Origin: Methanothrix soehngenii GP6
Lineage (GTDB): Archaea; Halobacteriota; Methanosarcinia; Methanotrichales; Methanotrichaceae
Direction of reading: 5' to 3'
DNA length: 64,000 bases
Assembly: GCF_000204415.1 (NCBI RefSeq)
Contig: NC_015416.1
Coordinates: 248,001 to 312,000 of the forward strand
Every line of letters begins with the position of its first letter. The stretch's first letter is position 1. A model generated the notes under the pieces. The model saw nothing but the letters and a program-made list of their open reading frames with translations, was not told where the DNA came from and did not search any database. The position numbers and the translations under genes are program-made. Positions 1 through 8,229 of the stretch are shown here, piece by piece.

Positions 1-40
1 TCAAATCACTGATCATCAAAGCTATAAAGAGCTTGGAGGA

Positions 41-454
41 TTGAGCTTGGACGAGCTGGAAGAGATTAAGAAAAAGAAAATGGAGAAGATGATGAGCGAG
101 ATTAACAAACCCCATGAGCCAACCGTAGAGCTGCCAGGAAAGCCGATCATTGTCACAGATGCAACCGTTGATGCCGCTTCAAACCAGTACCCTCTTCTGA
201 TCCTGGACTGCTGGGCGGAGTGGTGCGGCCCCTGCCGCATGATCGGCCCGATCATCGAGGAGCTGGCTGCAGAGATGAAGGGACGGGTGGTCTTTGGCAA
301 GTTGAATGTGGATGAGAATCCTCAGACTGCCAATAGGTTCAGGATCTCGGCGATACCCACCCTGATGGTCTTCAAGGATGGAAAGCTCATCGATAAGCTT
401 GTGGGCGCCTATCCCAAGCCCTCGCTGGTGGCAAAGATTCAAAAGTACCTCTGA
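41..454 (+). CDS. Thioredoxin
   Basis: Cytosolic thioredoxin of up to 137 residues that exchanges dithiols and disulfides with client proteins. The active site W-C-G-P-C-R lies at about residues 61-66 and the cis-proline loop A-I-P-T at about 104-107. A Lys/Glu-rich extension of about 30 residues precedes the Trx fold; there is no signal peptide. The start is uncertain: TTG at 41 directly abuts GGAGGA (35-40), which is too close for normal initiation; ATG at 80 is an alternative; and the frame is open to the left window edge, so the gene may begin further upstream. A T8 run at about 474-481 follows the stop. The family call is certain; the start is not. Confidence 0.93.
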   Translation: MSLDELEEIKKKKMEKMMSEINKPHEPTVELPGKPIIVTDATVDAASNQYPLLILDCWAEWCGPCRMIGPIIEELAAEMKGRVVFGKLNVDENPQTANRFRISAIPTLMVFKDGKLIDKLVGAYPKPSLVAKIQKYL

Positions 455-469
455 AGGTCTCTTTTGATT

Positions 470-484
470 CGTCTTTTTTTTGCA
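470..484 (+). terminator. T-rich terminator after the thioredoxin gene
   Basis: A run of eight T residues within 20 nt of the thioredoxin stop is the usual form of an archaeal intrinsic terminator. It also sits before the 3' end of the convergent gene at 515-1000. Confidence 0.45.
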
Positions 485-514
485 TGAATGCGATTGCCCA
501 GATCCTTTGCCCCC

Positions 515-1000
515 CTAAGGTATGCTGCCGGAAAGCATTACTCGTGGATATCCGGAGACGTTGTAGACCTCTCTGGTGGAGAGATTATCCGGAGTTATAT
601 ATGAGGGCTTGGTTCTCATGTACTGATTCTTGATGAAGAACGGGGTGTAGATATCTGAATTGAATTTGAATTTCGATACCGATCCCTGCCGCTGGCTGAG
701 GTTGAGTTCGGATTTCGTCTCAAGGCCAATCTTGATGCCAGCCGTTCGGCGGCTGCTCTTCCATCCCAAAGCCTTTGGGGCCTTGATGCTCTCGCTTCCA
801 GCGCGCAGGACTTTTACATCTTCGGCGGCATTCCTGGTCTCATTCGATGCGATGCTTCCTTGGGCGTTCAAGGTGATATTGGATGTCATATTTGGGGCCA
901 TATTCTCGTCGCCCTTCGGCACTTCCCCCGCATAAGCCAGGGATACGACCGCCGCCATGATGGTCAAGGCGCTCACCAGGCAGAAGACAGCATGTACCAT
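515..1000 (-). CDS. Exported hypothetical protein
   Basis: 161-residue protein with a clear signal peptide (hydrophobic stretch at about residues 6-22 ending A-Y-A-G). The mature part holds several N-x-S/T sequons (for example N-M-T, N-I-T, N-E-T, N-L-S, N-V-S), typical of archaeal S-layer-side glycoproteins. There are no cysteines after the signal and I recognise no domain. GAGGG lies about 6 nt before the ATG. The gene starts 10 nt after the stop of the membrane-anchored gene 1011-2120, so the two are probably cotranscribed and both act outside the cell. Function unknown. Confidence 0.7.
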   Translation of the reverse strand: MVHAVFCLVSALTIMAAVVSLAYAGEVPKGDENMAPNMTSNITLNAQGSIASNETRNAAEDVKVLRAGSESIKAPKALGWKSSRRTAGIKIGLETKSELNLSQRQGSVSKFKFNSDIYTPFFIKNQYMRTKPSYITPDNLSTREVYNVSGYPRVMLSGSIP

Positions 1001-1010
1001 GTCATACCCT

Positions 1011-2120
1011 CTAATTCATCAATTGGCCCTGTCTTCTCATTCTTCGGAAGAGGATTATGGCCAGCATTGCCACTCCAGCGAGACCGGCTGGAAGGCCTGA
1101 GCTCTTTGTCTCATCCGCATTGCTTCTCACTACTATCGGCTTGGCCTCGATGATGTTCTCCTGCAGGTCTACTATGCTGCCATCCTGCCCGATCAGGGCG
1201 GTTTGTAGCTGATAGACCCCCGGCTCGAGGGTAGAATTCCAGGTGATCTCCACCGTCTCATCATCCCCGGAGAGAAGAACGGGGGTCTTCTTCTCGGTGA
1301 TATTGAGCACCTCTCCCCCACCAGAGAGGGTGAACCTGAGGAGCCCCTCAAAAGGAACCCGGGAGTCGCCCATGACGGTGGCGCTTGCCCCTGTCTCATC
1401 CTGATAGGTCTCAGTTATCTGGGCATCCTCAATCGCCACAAATGGGTTCATAAAGGCCCTGGTCTGATTGTGGTTCAGCTCCACAATCTTGACCCGGCCC
1501 TCATATGTCTGGCCGTTCTCCAGTATGGGCTTCCATTTGTAGTCCTTTTCAACGGCCATGGACATGAGCCCAGAGATGGGCACTGCCCTCTCCCGGGTTA
1601 CATATAGCGCTCGATCTCCCTGAACCAGCATGTAATAGATGTCCACAATGGTCGGATCGCTGGCGCTTATCGCCAGGTGAAGGCCCCGGGAATCGGAACG
1701 AAAATCGCGCACATCAAACCTTACCGGCTCAACTCCGCCATAATAGAACCGGTAGCATCTCCGGGACTGCACCGCACCATCCTTTATCTCGCCCGCATCA
1801 TCGCTTCTGTTGTCCTTCGTCCCATCATCTCGCAGAGTTGCGCAGACCGAATAGCTTCCCTTATCGACTTTGAGATTTGGCCAGCGCACTACATAGGTGC
1901 CGGGGCCATCGATATCCAGTTTTCTGCTATTCAGAACCTTGTTGTCCTGGGTCAGATCCATCTGAAGAATCCCTTCTCCTCCTCCCACCAGTGTGATATC
2001 GGCGGAGTCGATATTGGAGTAGAGGCTAAAGATCTCTATGGACTGAGCGGTTGCGGCCAGGGCCATCAGTAGGGCTAATGCCGCAAGATGGCGGATAGAA
2101 CAGATAGAGCATATTTTCAT
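1011..2120 (-). CDS. Exported, C-terminally anchored hypothetical protein
   Basis: About 369 residues from the ATG at 2120, which starts directly before a good signal peptide (basic start, hydrophobic stretch, A-T-A-Q-S cleavage-like site). The frame is open further upstream, but that stretch is compositionally unlike the protein. The mature chain is beta-rich with repeats of extracellular, immunoglobulin-like character and ends in a single membrane segment followed by R-R-M-R-R-Q, which would anchor it with the chain outside. No catalytic motif is visible. It forms a tight pair with the exported gene 515-1000. Probably a surface protein of unknown role. Confidence 0.72.
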   Translation of the reverse strand: MKICSICSIRHLAALALLMALAATAQSIEIFSLYSNIDSADITLVGGGEGILQMDLTQDNKVLNSRKLDIDGPGTYVVRWPNLKVDKGSYSVCATLRDDGTKDNRSDDAGEIKDGAVQSRRCYRFYYGGVEPVRFDVRDFRSDSRGLHLAISASDPTIVDIYYMLVQGDRALYVTRERAVPISGLMSMAVEKDYKWKPILENGQTYEGRVKIVELNHNQTRAFMNPFVAIEDAQITETYQDETGASATVMGDSRVPFEGLLRFTLSGGGEVLNITEKKTPVLLSGDDETVEITWNSTLEPGVYQLQTALIGQDGSIVDLQENIIEAKPIVVRSNADETKSSGLPAGLAGVAMLAIILFRRMRRQGQLMN

Positions 2121-2270
2121 GGGACGAAACCTGCCTGGCAACCTGTCATTTCTGAATGGGTTTAAAACTAACGTATCGAAGTGAGGGAATGAGGCCGGCG
2201 CGGCAGAAGGCAGAAAGCTCAAGAGAGCTCTGCCAACAACGGCCAACGGGCTGCTCCAAACCTCCAGTTA

Positions 2271-3938
2271 TCAGATCGATATACTATGGGTAAACGGCGC
2301 GATGATGCTTATTAGCAGGCTGGTCAGAATCACCCAGGTGAAAATGGCGACTGCAGTTCTGGTGAGCTTCTCCGCCTTCTCGGGCGGAACCAGCCGCTCA
2401 AAGCCCGTTTGGACCAGATCTCTGAAGATATGACCTCCATCCAGGGGACCGGCAGGAAGGCAATTGAAGAGGCCGGCATAAAGGTTGATCCAGCCTATCC
2501 AGAGGAGGAGGTTCGCTATCCAAAAGAACCTCTCACCCAGGGGCTCCGCCCAACCAACCGGTTCGTAGACCGCAGTCAGCCAACCGCTGAATCCGGGAAA
2601 TCCCTTCTGGGTGAATCCGGGAATTCCTGAAAAGGGCAGGTTGAGCATGTAGGCGAAACCCTCTACGCCTCTCTTTGGAATGGTCTTCAGGATCCCGAGG
2701 AACTCGCTGGCAGGAGCTTCCTGGAATGCCACACCACCCGCATAGATGGCGTTCCCTGACATTTCAATGCCGATAAAGCCCGTTCCCGCAGCATCCGACT
2801 CCTCATTCTGCTCCTCCTCTCCCTGGCCAGCAGCGGAGGTGAGGTTGACCTGGTAGCTCTTGCCACTTCCGGTGGTGATGGTGATGATCTGACCGGGTCG
2901 GGTGAGGTTCATCTCCCTTCTGAAGCCCTCAACATCCACCACCTCCTTGCCGTCGATCCTGGAGATCACGCTGCCCGCAGGCAGGCCGACGGAATCGGCG
3001 GGAGAGTCCGGGAAGATGGAGGCAACCATGATTCCCCTTGCCGCCTGGCCGGGGAGGTTGAAGATCTCCTTTTGGCCGTTGTGCAAGACCTCCATCTCCA
3101 CCATGGTGCTGCCCAGATTGCTGTAAAGCTCCTCTATCTTTATCGCATTCTCTCCATTCACCTGAAGCAGGACCATGCCGCTCTCAAAGCCTGCCTCCTC
3201 CGCTATTGAATCCTCCTGGACACCCACCGCAATCAGCCGGTCAACAGGGGATATGGAGCCCAGAACCGGCCCAAAGAAGAGGGCCATGGCCAGCGCGGCC
3301 ACCATGAAGTTGGCTATGACCCCGGCGGAGAGAATCCTGATCCTGGCGGCCCTGTTCACCAGGGACGGCTTGTTCTTTGTGCCGAAGAGATCCTCCTCAT
3401 CCGGCTCAACAAAAGCAGCTATTGGGGCAACGAGCAGGGTTACTATGCCCATGGACTTGACCCTGACCCCTTCCACTCGGGATAGGATGCCATGGGCGAA
3501 CTCATGCACCAGCATGGTGACGAATAGGGCGATCCAGCCCCATAAAAAGGGGATATACTCGTTCAGACCGGGGATGAGCAGGATATTTCTGGGTGCATTG
3601 TAGCTGCTGGGCTCGGGTGGAGAGAGAATCATCAGGTAGGTCATGAGCAATACGAGGATCAAGAATGTGGCCATACTCAGGATCACCAGAGGAATTCCGA
3701 TAGTTACCGCCGTTCTCCATATCCACTTGGGGCGGCTCAGCTGGTCGAGCAGCTTCAATCCTTTGGTTGTCCGCAGGAATATGAGGAGGGGTATTCCTGA
3801 TATCCCTCCCACAGTCACACCTCTCTTCTTCCATGCCTCGCTATCTCTCAAGGGCAAAAGGAGGATGGAATACAGGCCTATCAGCGCCGCTGCGATAAGC
3901 ATCCAATCTGCGAATTCTAGCTGTAAATCGAAGCTCAA
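2271..3938 (-). CDS. M50 family membrane metalloprotease with PDZ domains (site-2 protease type)
   Basis: 555-residue polytopic membrane protein. The zinc motif H-E-F-A-H is at about residues 145-149 and the second ligand motif L-D-G-G-H at about 499-503, both within membrane segments as in site-2 proteases. The central extracytoplasmic region (about 230-370) contains two PDZ-like stretches, seen as G-M-V-L-L-Q-V-N-G and G-S-V-I-S-R-I-D-G. Such enzymes cut transmembrane substrates within the bilayer. The start is TTG at 3938 with GGAG about 5 nt upstream; no ATG occurs before the first membrane helix. The substrate is unknown. It reads in the same direction as the aIF1A-RIO1-KH cluster but is about 70 nt downstream of it. 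Confidence 0.92.
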   Translation of the reverse strand: MSFDLQLEFADWMLIAAALIGLYSILLLPLRDSEAWKKRGVTVGGISGIPLLIFLRTTKGLKLLDQLSRPKWIWRTAVTIGIPLVILSMATFLILVLLMTYLMILSPPEPSSYNAPRNILLIPGLNEYIPFLWGWIALFVTMLVHEFAHGILSRVEGVRVKSMGIVTLLVAPIAAFVEPDEEDLFGTKNKPSLVNRAARIRILSAGVIANFMVAALAMALFFGPVLGSISPVDRLIAVGVQEDSIAEEAGFESGMVLLQVNGENAIKIEELYSNLGSTMVEMEVLHNGQKEIFNLPGQAARGIMVASIFPDSPADSVGLPAGSVISRIDGKEVVDVEGFRREMNLTRPGQIITITTGSGKSYQVNLTSAAGQGEEEQNEESDAAGTGFIGIEMSGNAIYAGGVAFQEAPASEFLGILKTIPKRGVEGFAYMLNLPFSGIPGFTQKGFPGFSGWLTAVYEPVGWAEPLGERFFWIANLLLWIGWINLYAGLFNCLPAGPLDGGHIFRDLVQTGFERLVPPEKAEKLTRTAVAIFTWVILTSLLISIIAPFTHSISI

Positions 3939-4008
3939 AACTCCAGCCTCATCAGGTCAATTCGGTGTTATATGTCTGGCATCATGTATATAAGTTGAGA
4001 CGAGGGCT

Positions 4009-4551
4009 TTAGAGCAATCCCTGTTCCTCAAGTTCCATCTTGGCCAGATCCTCATGCTTCCTCTCCAGGAAGCTGTATACATTACCATGTGGCGCGCCAT
4101 CCAGGAGCATCTCTATCGCTGCGCGTGCCACTCTGATCTGCTCGGGGTAGCCGAGTATGGCCACCGTCTTGCCGTAGACGGAGACCTTGGTGCCCGAGAG
4201 CCGCTCCATTATCTCCCTCGACCTTCCATCCTTGCCGATGATGCGTCCCTTCAACCGTTCCATATCGCTCCTGGTGCCTGCTGTCTTGGATATGTCCAGC
4301 ACATCGAGCATCAGCATCTCGTCGTCCAGGATCGCCAGCGCTCTCTCCGGCGAAAATCCTCTGCCAATCGCCTTCACCAGGTCCATGACCCTCAATACCT
4401 GCAATGGATCTTCTGCGGATGTGACAGAAATTGTGCCTGTATCGCTGTCTATCTCCAGAGAGGTCTTTGTCTTCTCTTCTATGAAGTGTTTCATGGAGCC
4501 GTTAGGTCCCACCAACACTCCTATACGTTCTTCTGGGATCTTTATATCCAT
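4009..4551 (-). CDS. Archaeal KH-domain RNA-binding protein (Dim2/Pno1/Krr1-like)
   Basis: 180-residue protein with two KH domains; the first carries the loop G-V-L-V-G-P-N-G and the second G-R-I-I-G-K-D-G. Archaeal members are related to eukaryotic Dim2/Pno1, which binds the 3' end of small-subunit rRNA during ribosome maturation. I chose the ATG at 4551 because GGAGG lies about 6 nt upstream; the longer frame runs back into the RIO kinase gene. It is the third gene of the conserved archaeal order aIF1A-RIO1-KH, starting 22 nt after the RIO1 stop, which supports a role in ribosome assembly. Confidence 0.92.
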   Translation of the reverse strand: MDIKIPEERIGVLVGPNGSMKHFIEEKTKTSLEIDSDTGTISVTSAEDPLQVLRVMDLVKAIGRGFSPERALAILDDEMLMLDVLDISKTAGTRSDMERLKGRIIGKDGRSREIMERLSGTKVSVYGKTVAILGYPEQIRVARAAIEMLLDGAPHGNVYSFLERKHEDLAKMELEEQGLL

Positions 4552-4573
4552 TGTCAGCCTCCTTTTATCTTGA

Positions 4574-5374
4574 TCAGCTACTCTCCTTTTTTGCCTTTTC
4601 AGCTCCATCCTTCTGGATCCTGGCATAGATCTCCTCGGATGAGCCAATGGAGTACTTTTTCTGGAAGTAATGAACTATATTGGAGATGTCTCGCTCCAGG
4701 AACTTTCTGGCCATGGGATGGTCCAGGGTGACCGATTGTCCCATATCTATTATCACCGGCTCGCCATCATCGTATAGGATATTAAACTCGCTCAGGTCGG
4801 CATGAACCAGACCGGCCTGATTGCAGAGCAGGGATATATATTCGACGATCTTCTGGTAGATTTGCTCGGCCTCTGCAGAGTCCAGCTCGACATCCTTTAG
4901 GGGTGGTGCGACATAATCTCCCTTGCCGATCAGATCCATAACCAGAATATTCTCCTTCATGGTGATGGGATGGGGTACCCGCACACCCACTTCCTCCGCA
5001 CGCATGAGATTGCGATACTCCTTGCGGGTCCAGGCGGCGACAATAGCTCTTTTCGTGCCCTTGACGCTTCCAAATCTGGGATCGCCATGCAGGTAATCCT
5101 GCATCACATTGAAGTTGCTGGTAGAAATGCGATAGATCTTAAGGGCAAGCTCTCTGCTGCCCACCAGAGCCCGGAATATATTCGCCTCTTTTCCGGTGCA
5201 GATGGAACCTCCCAGGGCATCTATGACCCCTTTGCTTGCCAGGCTGTACAGGTCCATCAGGGTTCGCTTGTCAAAGACAGCGTCCTGGACATTCAGGTCA
5301 TCGGAGTCCTTGATTCTGGTACGAAGAACATCAATACGAGTATCAAAATCCTCATCCTTGCTGCGCCTGCTCAT
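4574..5374 (-). CDS. rio1: RIO1-type serine protein kinase
   Basis: 266-residue atypical protein kinase/ATPase involved in small-subunit maturation. It has the RIO nucleotide loop (G-G-S-I-C-T-G-K-E-A-N at about 55-65), the catalytic H-A-D-L-S-E-F-N and the metal-binding I-D-M-G-Q. The Ser/Thr-P loop and the short C-terminal Lys/Glu-rich tail are usual for archaeal RIO1. It starts 16 nt after the aIF1A stop and is followed closely by the KH protein, so the three are almost certainly one transcript. Confidence 0.96.
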   Translation of the reverse strand: MSRRSKDEDFDTRIDVLRTRIKDSDDLNVQDAVFDKRTLMDLYSLASKGVIDALGGSICTGKEANIFRALVGSRELALKIYRISTSNFNVMQDYLHGDPRFGSVKGTKRAIVAAWTRKEYRNLMRAEEVGVRVPHPITMKENILVMDLIGKGDYVAPPLKDVELDSAEAEQIYQKIVEYISLLCNQAGLVHADLSEFNILYDDGEPVIIDMGQSVTLDHPMARKFLERDISNIVHYFQKKYSIGSSEEIYARIQKDGAEKAKKESS

Positions 5375-5390
5375 GATTTGTCTATCCGGC

Positions 5391-5711
5391 TTATGAAGAG
5401 CCCTTCAGAAAACCTTTGCGCTGCAGCCAGTCCACTTGAGGGCCGGTGTATCTCCAGACCACGTCAGCCTTCTCATTCTGGAACTCCCAAGGGATGATTA
5501 TGACCACGTCGCCCTCTCGTATCCAGATCCTCTTCTTCATCTTTCCCGGTATGCGGGCCATCCTGGTTACGCCGTCAATGCCCCTGACCTTGATGCGATT
5601 GGAGCCAAGCAGGCTTTCTACATGACCGAATATCTCTCTATCCTGTTTGCGAGGGAGGCGAACTCTGGTTATTACTGCTCCTTCCTCCCCACCATGACCT
5701 CTATTGTACAG
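5391..5711 (-). CDS. eif1a: Translation initiation factor aIF1A with a CTG start codon
   Basis: 106-residue S1/IF1-fold factor. Conserved stretches include the glycine-rich basic start (Y-N-R-G-H-G-G-E-E), L-L-G-S-N-R-I-K-V, R-I-P-G-K-M-K-K-R-I-W-I-R-E-G-D and P-W-E-F-Q...K-A-D-V-V-W-R-Y-T. It promotes initiator tRNA and mRNA binding at the small subunit. No ATG, GTG or TTG lies between the upstream in-frame TGA and residue 51, yet conserved sequence begins at residue 2. The only sensible start is CTG at 5709-5711, preceded by GAGGTGAT, an 8-nt match to the 16S tail (GATCACCTCC), with 7 nt from the end of its GAGG core to the CTG. The first amino acid is presumably Met. First gene of the RIO1-KH operon. 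Confidence 0.9.
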   Translation of the reverse strand: MYNRGHGGEEGAVITRVRLPRKQDREIFGHVESLLGSNRIKVRGIDGVTRMARIPGKMKKRIWIREGDVVIIIPWEFQNEKADVVWRYTGPQVDWLQRKGFLKGSS

Positions 5712-5890
5712 CTTATCACCTCAAATAATAATTGCAGATTTTAGATTAGATGCCGGATCGATGAGATCCTGAGCGGCGTTGAATCGCTATCTGGCTCATT
5801 TGCAGCCAGAATCGCCAGAGCAACTTGCCGCACCACCTCAGTCGAAAATGACGCTTAAATAGTTAAAGCTTGTGTCGATCCGAATCCTAA

Positions 5891-5964
5891 TGGGCCCGAC
5901 GCGATTCGAACGCGTGATCCCCGCCGTGTGAAGGCGATGTCATAACCAGCTAGACCACAGGCCC
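5891..5964 (-). tRNA. tRNA-Val (CAC)
   Basis: Cloverleaf with a 7-bp acceptor stem (GGGCCTG/CGGGCCC with one G-U), anticodon loop TTCACAC giving anticodon CAC, T loop TTCGAAT and discriminator A. The CCA end is not encoded and there is no intron. Confidence 0.95.
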
Positions 5965-6050
5965 TCGAAGTAAGGAAGTAAGGCATCAGATATTAGTATC
6001 TTGCCCTAGAGGAAAAATCCCTTGGCCAGTTTTGGGCTCGTGACAAGGAA

Positions 6051-6062
6051 TTATTTAAATAT
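6051..6062 (+). promoter_or_regulatory. TATA box of uppS, leaderless promoter
   Basis: TTTAAATA is centred about 29 nt before the uppS ATG and no Shine-Dalgarno lies between. Archaeal transcription starts about 25-28 nt after the TATA centre, so the mRNA is predicted to begin at or next to the start codon. Confidence 0.5.
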
Positions 6063-6086
6063 CTATTCGCGAGCTTAATTAAATAA

Positions 6087-6866
6087 ATGAGTCAAATCTT
6101 CAGAAATCCTGTTTATCTTTTGTATGAGAGGCGGCTCAAGTCTCAGATCCTGGCAGGGTCACCGGTGGAGCATATAGCGATAATTCAGGATGGAAACCGC
6201 AGGTATGCCAGGCAGAAGGGCCTCGCCAAGACTCTTGGCCATAGCCTTGGCGCTGAGACCTCGGAGAGGGTGTCAGACTGGTGCCTGGAGGTGGGGGTTC
6301 GGCATCTCACCCTTTATGCTTTTTCCACAGAGAACTTCAGCCGGGAGGATTCGGAGAAGCGCTATATCTTTGATTTGATAAAGAAAAAGTTCAATGAGCT
6401 GAGAAATTCAAAGAAAATCCATTTCAATAGAGTTCGGGTGCGAGCCATCGGTCGGTTGGAGATGCTTCCCGATGATCTGCAGGAGGAGATCCGATTGACT
6501 GAGGAGGCCACGAAGGATTACAAGAAGATGTATCTGAATGTGGCCCTGGCTTACGGAGGTCAGAGGGAGCTGGTGGATGCCGCACGCTCCTTAGCCCACC
6601 TGGTGGAGGAGGGAAGGATCAGATCTAAGGATCTCGATGAGACCATCATCGCCCAGCATCTCTATCCCCAGGACGGCATTTCCGTTCCCAAGGTGGATCT
6701 GATCATCAGGACGGCGGGGGACTTTCGCACATCGAACTTCCTTCCCTGGCAGGCCAATGGCAATGAGTGCGCCGCCTACTTTTGCGCTCCTTTTTGGCCG
6801 GAGTTCAGGAAGATCGACTTTCTGCGGGCCATCAGGACTGCACAAACCAGGGCATCATGCCAATAA
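6087..6866 (+). CDS. uppS: Polyprenyl diphosphate synthase (cis-prenyltransferase, UppS family)
   Basis: 259-residue Z-type prenyltransferase that condenses isopentenyl diphosphate onto a prenyl primer to make the long-chain polyprenyl phosphate used as glycan carrier (dolichol-type in archaea). Signature D-G-N-R-R lies at about 35-39, then the T-L-Y-A-F-S-T-E-N motif and the C-terminal R-T-A-G-D-F-R-T-S-N-F-L-P-W-Q motif that binds substrate. Length is normal for archaea, which carry a short N-terminal extension. The ATG at 6087 appears leaderless. The intron-containing tRNA-Arg follows. Confidence 0.96.
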   Translation: MSQIFRNPVYLLYERRLKSQILAGSPVEHIAIIQDGNRRYARQKGLAKTLGHSLGAETSERVSDWCLEVGVRHLTLYAFSTENFSREDSEKRYIFDLIKKKFNELRNSKKIHFNRVRVRAIGRLEMLPDDLQEEIRLTEEATKDYKKMYLNVALAYGGQRELVDAARSLAHLVEEGRIRSKDLDETIIAQHLYPQDGISVPKVDLIIRTAGDFRTSNFLPWQANGNECAAYFCAPFWPEFRKIDFLRAIRTAQTRASCQ

Positions 6867-6903
6867 GCTTAATAACCTGAAGCATGCCATCAGAGGTGTT
6901 CTA

Positions 6904-6992
6904 GTCCCGATGGGGTAGTGGATATCCCGGAGGCCTGCGGAGCATTTTCGCGCAGAGAGCCTTCAACCCGGGTTCGAATCCCGGTCGGGACG
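6904..6992 (+). tRNA. tRNA-Arg (GCG) with a 17-nt intron
   Basis: Acceptor GTCCCGA/TCGGGAC with discriminator G; D stem GGG/CCC; anticodon stem GAGGC/GCCTT; loop C-T-G-C-G-G-A giving anticodon GCG; T arm CCGGG-TTCGAAT-CCCGG. The sequence only folds as a tRNA if 17 nt (6941-6957) between positions 37 and 38 are removed. CTGCG of the anticodon loop can pair with CGCAG near the intron 3' end, forming the bulge-helix-bulge cut by archaeal splicing endonuclease. Confidence 0.9.
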
Positions 6993-7074
6993 TGATATTT
7001 ATCCTGCGCAGAAATTTAGCTTTGGCATGAAGCATCTCGATCTCCGTGCATTGCCCAGCACTTCATTAATTGCC

Positions 7075-7370
7075 TATTAGTCTGCTGCTAGCTCCTCTCC
7101 GCTACCGCCGTTCCTCCTTCAAGCTGGATCTTCTTCAGTCCAAACTGCCTGGCAAAGTCTTCGACGCTCTCATCAAAGCCCTTCTCAAGAGAGGCCAGTG
7201 TCAATCCTGGCCACCCTGGTCAGGCCGCTTCCCTTCAGCATCGACTGCATATCTCTATTTCTGCGCTAGGCCGACCCCTCCTGCCCATGGCTTTCCAGTT
7301 GGCAGCCCACATTGGTGTCATGAAGACGGCCACGTCCAGTGGGCATATCGCGATTTATCCGGTTTGGGGG
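7075..7370 (-). pseudogene. Possible decayed gene, identity unknown
   Basis: No intact gene fills 6993-7407. On the minus strand, protein-like fragments follow one another in different frames: one with V-A-V-F-M-T-P-M-W-A-A-N-W-K-A-M-G, one with M-L-K-G-S-G-L-T-R-V-A-R, and one with E-K-G-F-D-E-S-V-E-D-F-A-R-Q-F-G-L-K-K, each separated by stops. Codon use in the fragments resembles real coding sequence. I cannot name the parent family. It may also be chance; confidence is low. Confidence 0.3.
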
Positions 7371-7407
7371 ATAGTTTAATACCGATAGGATGCTCAAGGC
7401 TCAATCG

Positions 7408-8193
7408 ATGCATCGCATACTGGTCAGCAACGATGATGGCGTTTATGCCTCCGGTCTCGAGGCGGCGGCAAAGAGCGTTCGAGGCCTGGGGGAGGTGACG
7501 GTAGCCGCGCCTTCGGGACAGAAGAGCGGCGTGGGAAGATCTATATCCGTCTTTGAGCCGCTTCGCTTCGCAGAGGTGAACCTGAACGGCTTTAAAGCCT
7601 ATGCGGTCACTGGAACGCCGGTGGATTCGGTCATCATTGGCATCTTCGCCATCCTTAAGGAGATGCCTGATCTGGTCATCTCGGGAATCAATGTGGGAGA
7701 GAACATCAGCACCGATACCGTTACCACGAGCGGGACCATCGGAGCGGCTCTGGAGGCTGCTAGCTACGGCATTCCCGCCATTGCTGCCTCAATTCAGGCC
7801 GTTGATCAGGGCGACAAGTTCGATATGCATCATGGAGCCAAGCACAGCTTTGATGTGGCAGCTCTATTTCTGCGCCGAGTAGCGACCCGGGTCTTAGAGC
7901 ACGGCCTTCCTGAAGGAGTGGATCTCTTAAACCTGAATGTCCCAGTCGGTGCCAGCGAGGAGACGGAGATAAAAGTGACCCGCCTGGCTAAGAAGATCTT
8001 CAAGACGGCTGTGCAGGAGCGTTTTGACCCCCGTGGCCGGCCTTACTACTGGATTGATGGGGAGCTGATATGCTGCGACGAGGAGGGGACTGACGTGCAG
8101 ACCATCTATCAGGACAAGCTGGTATCCTTAACCCCCCTCAGCCTGGATTCCACGGCCAGAATCGATCTGAAAGAGATAGAGAAACTATTTTGA
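7408..8193 (+). CDS. surE: 5'/3'-nucleotidase SurE
   Basis: About 261-residue metal-dependent phosphatase acting on nucleoside monophosphates. The N-terminal motif I-L-V-S-N-D-D-G (metal-binding Asp pair at residues 9-10) and S-G-I-N-x-G-x-N, S-G-T-I-G-A-A-L-E-A are typical. A start at 7408 (M-H-R-I-L-V) places the catalytic loop at the usual distance; an in-frame ATG at 7390 would add six residues. A TATA-like TTTAATAC at about 7375 suggests a leaderless or nearly leaderless transcript from the later ATG. It is convergent with hisB. Confidence 0.95.
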   Translation: MHRILVSNDDGVYASGLEAAAKSVRGLGEVTVAAPSGQKSGVGRSISVFEPLRFAEVNLNGFKAYAVTGTPVDSVIIGIFAILKEMPDLVISGINVGENISTDTVTTSGTIGAALEAASYGIPAIAASIQAVDQGDKFDMHHGAKHSFDVAALFLRRVATRVLEHGLPEGVDLLNLNVPVGASEETEIKVTRLAKKIFKTAVQERFDPRGRPYYWIDGELICCDEEGTDVQTIYQDKLVSLTPLSLDSTARIDLKEIEKLF

Positions 8194-8229
8194 TCTCTAT
8201 CTGACCTCAGATTTACCTCCGATCTACCC

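Noticed and set aside
4054-4731. 225-codon frame antisense to the KH and RIO1 genes
   Set aside because: Shadow of two well-identified genes; composition odd for a protein.
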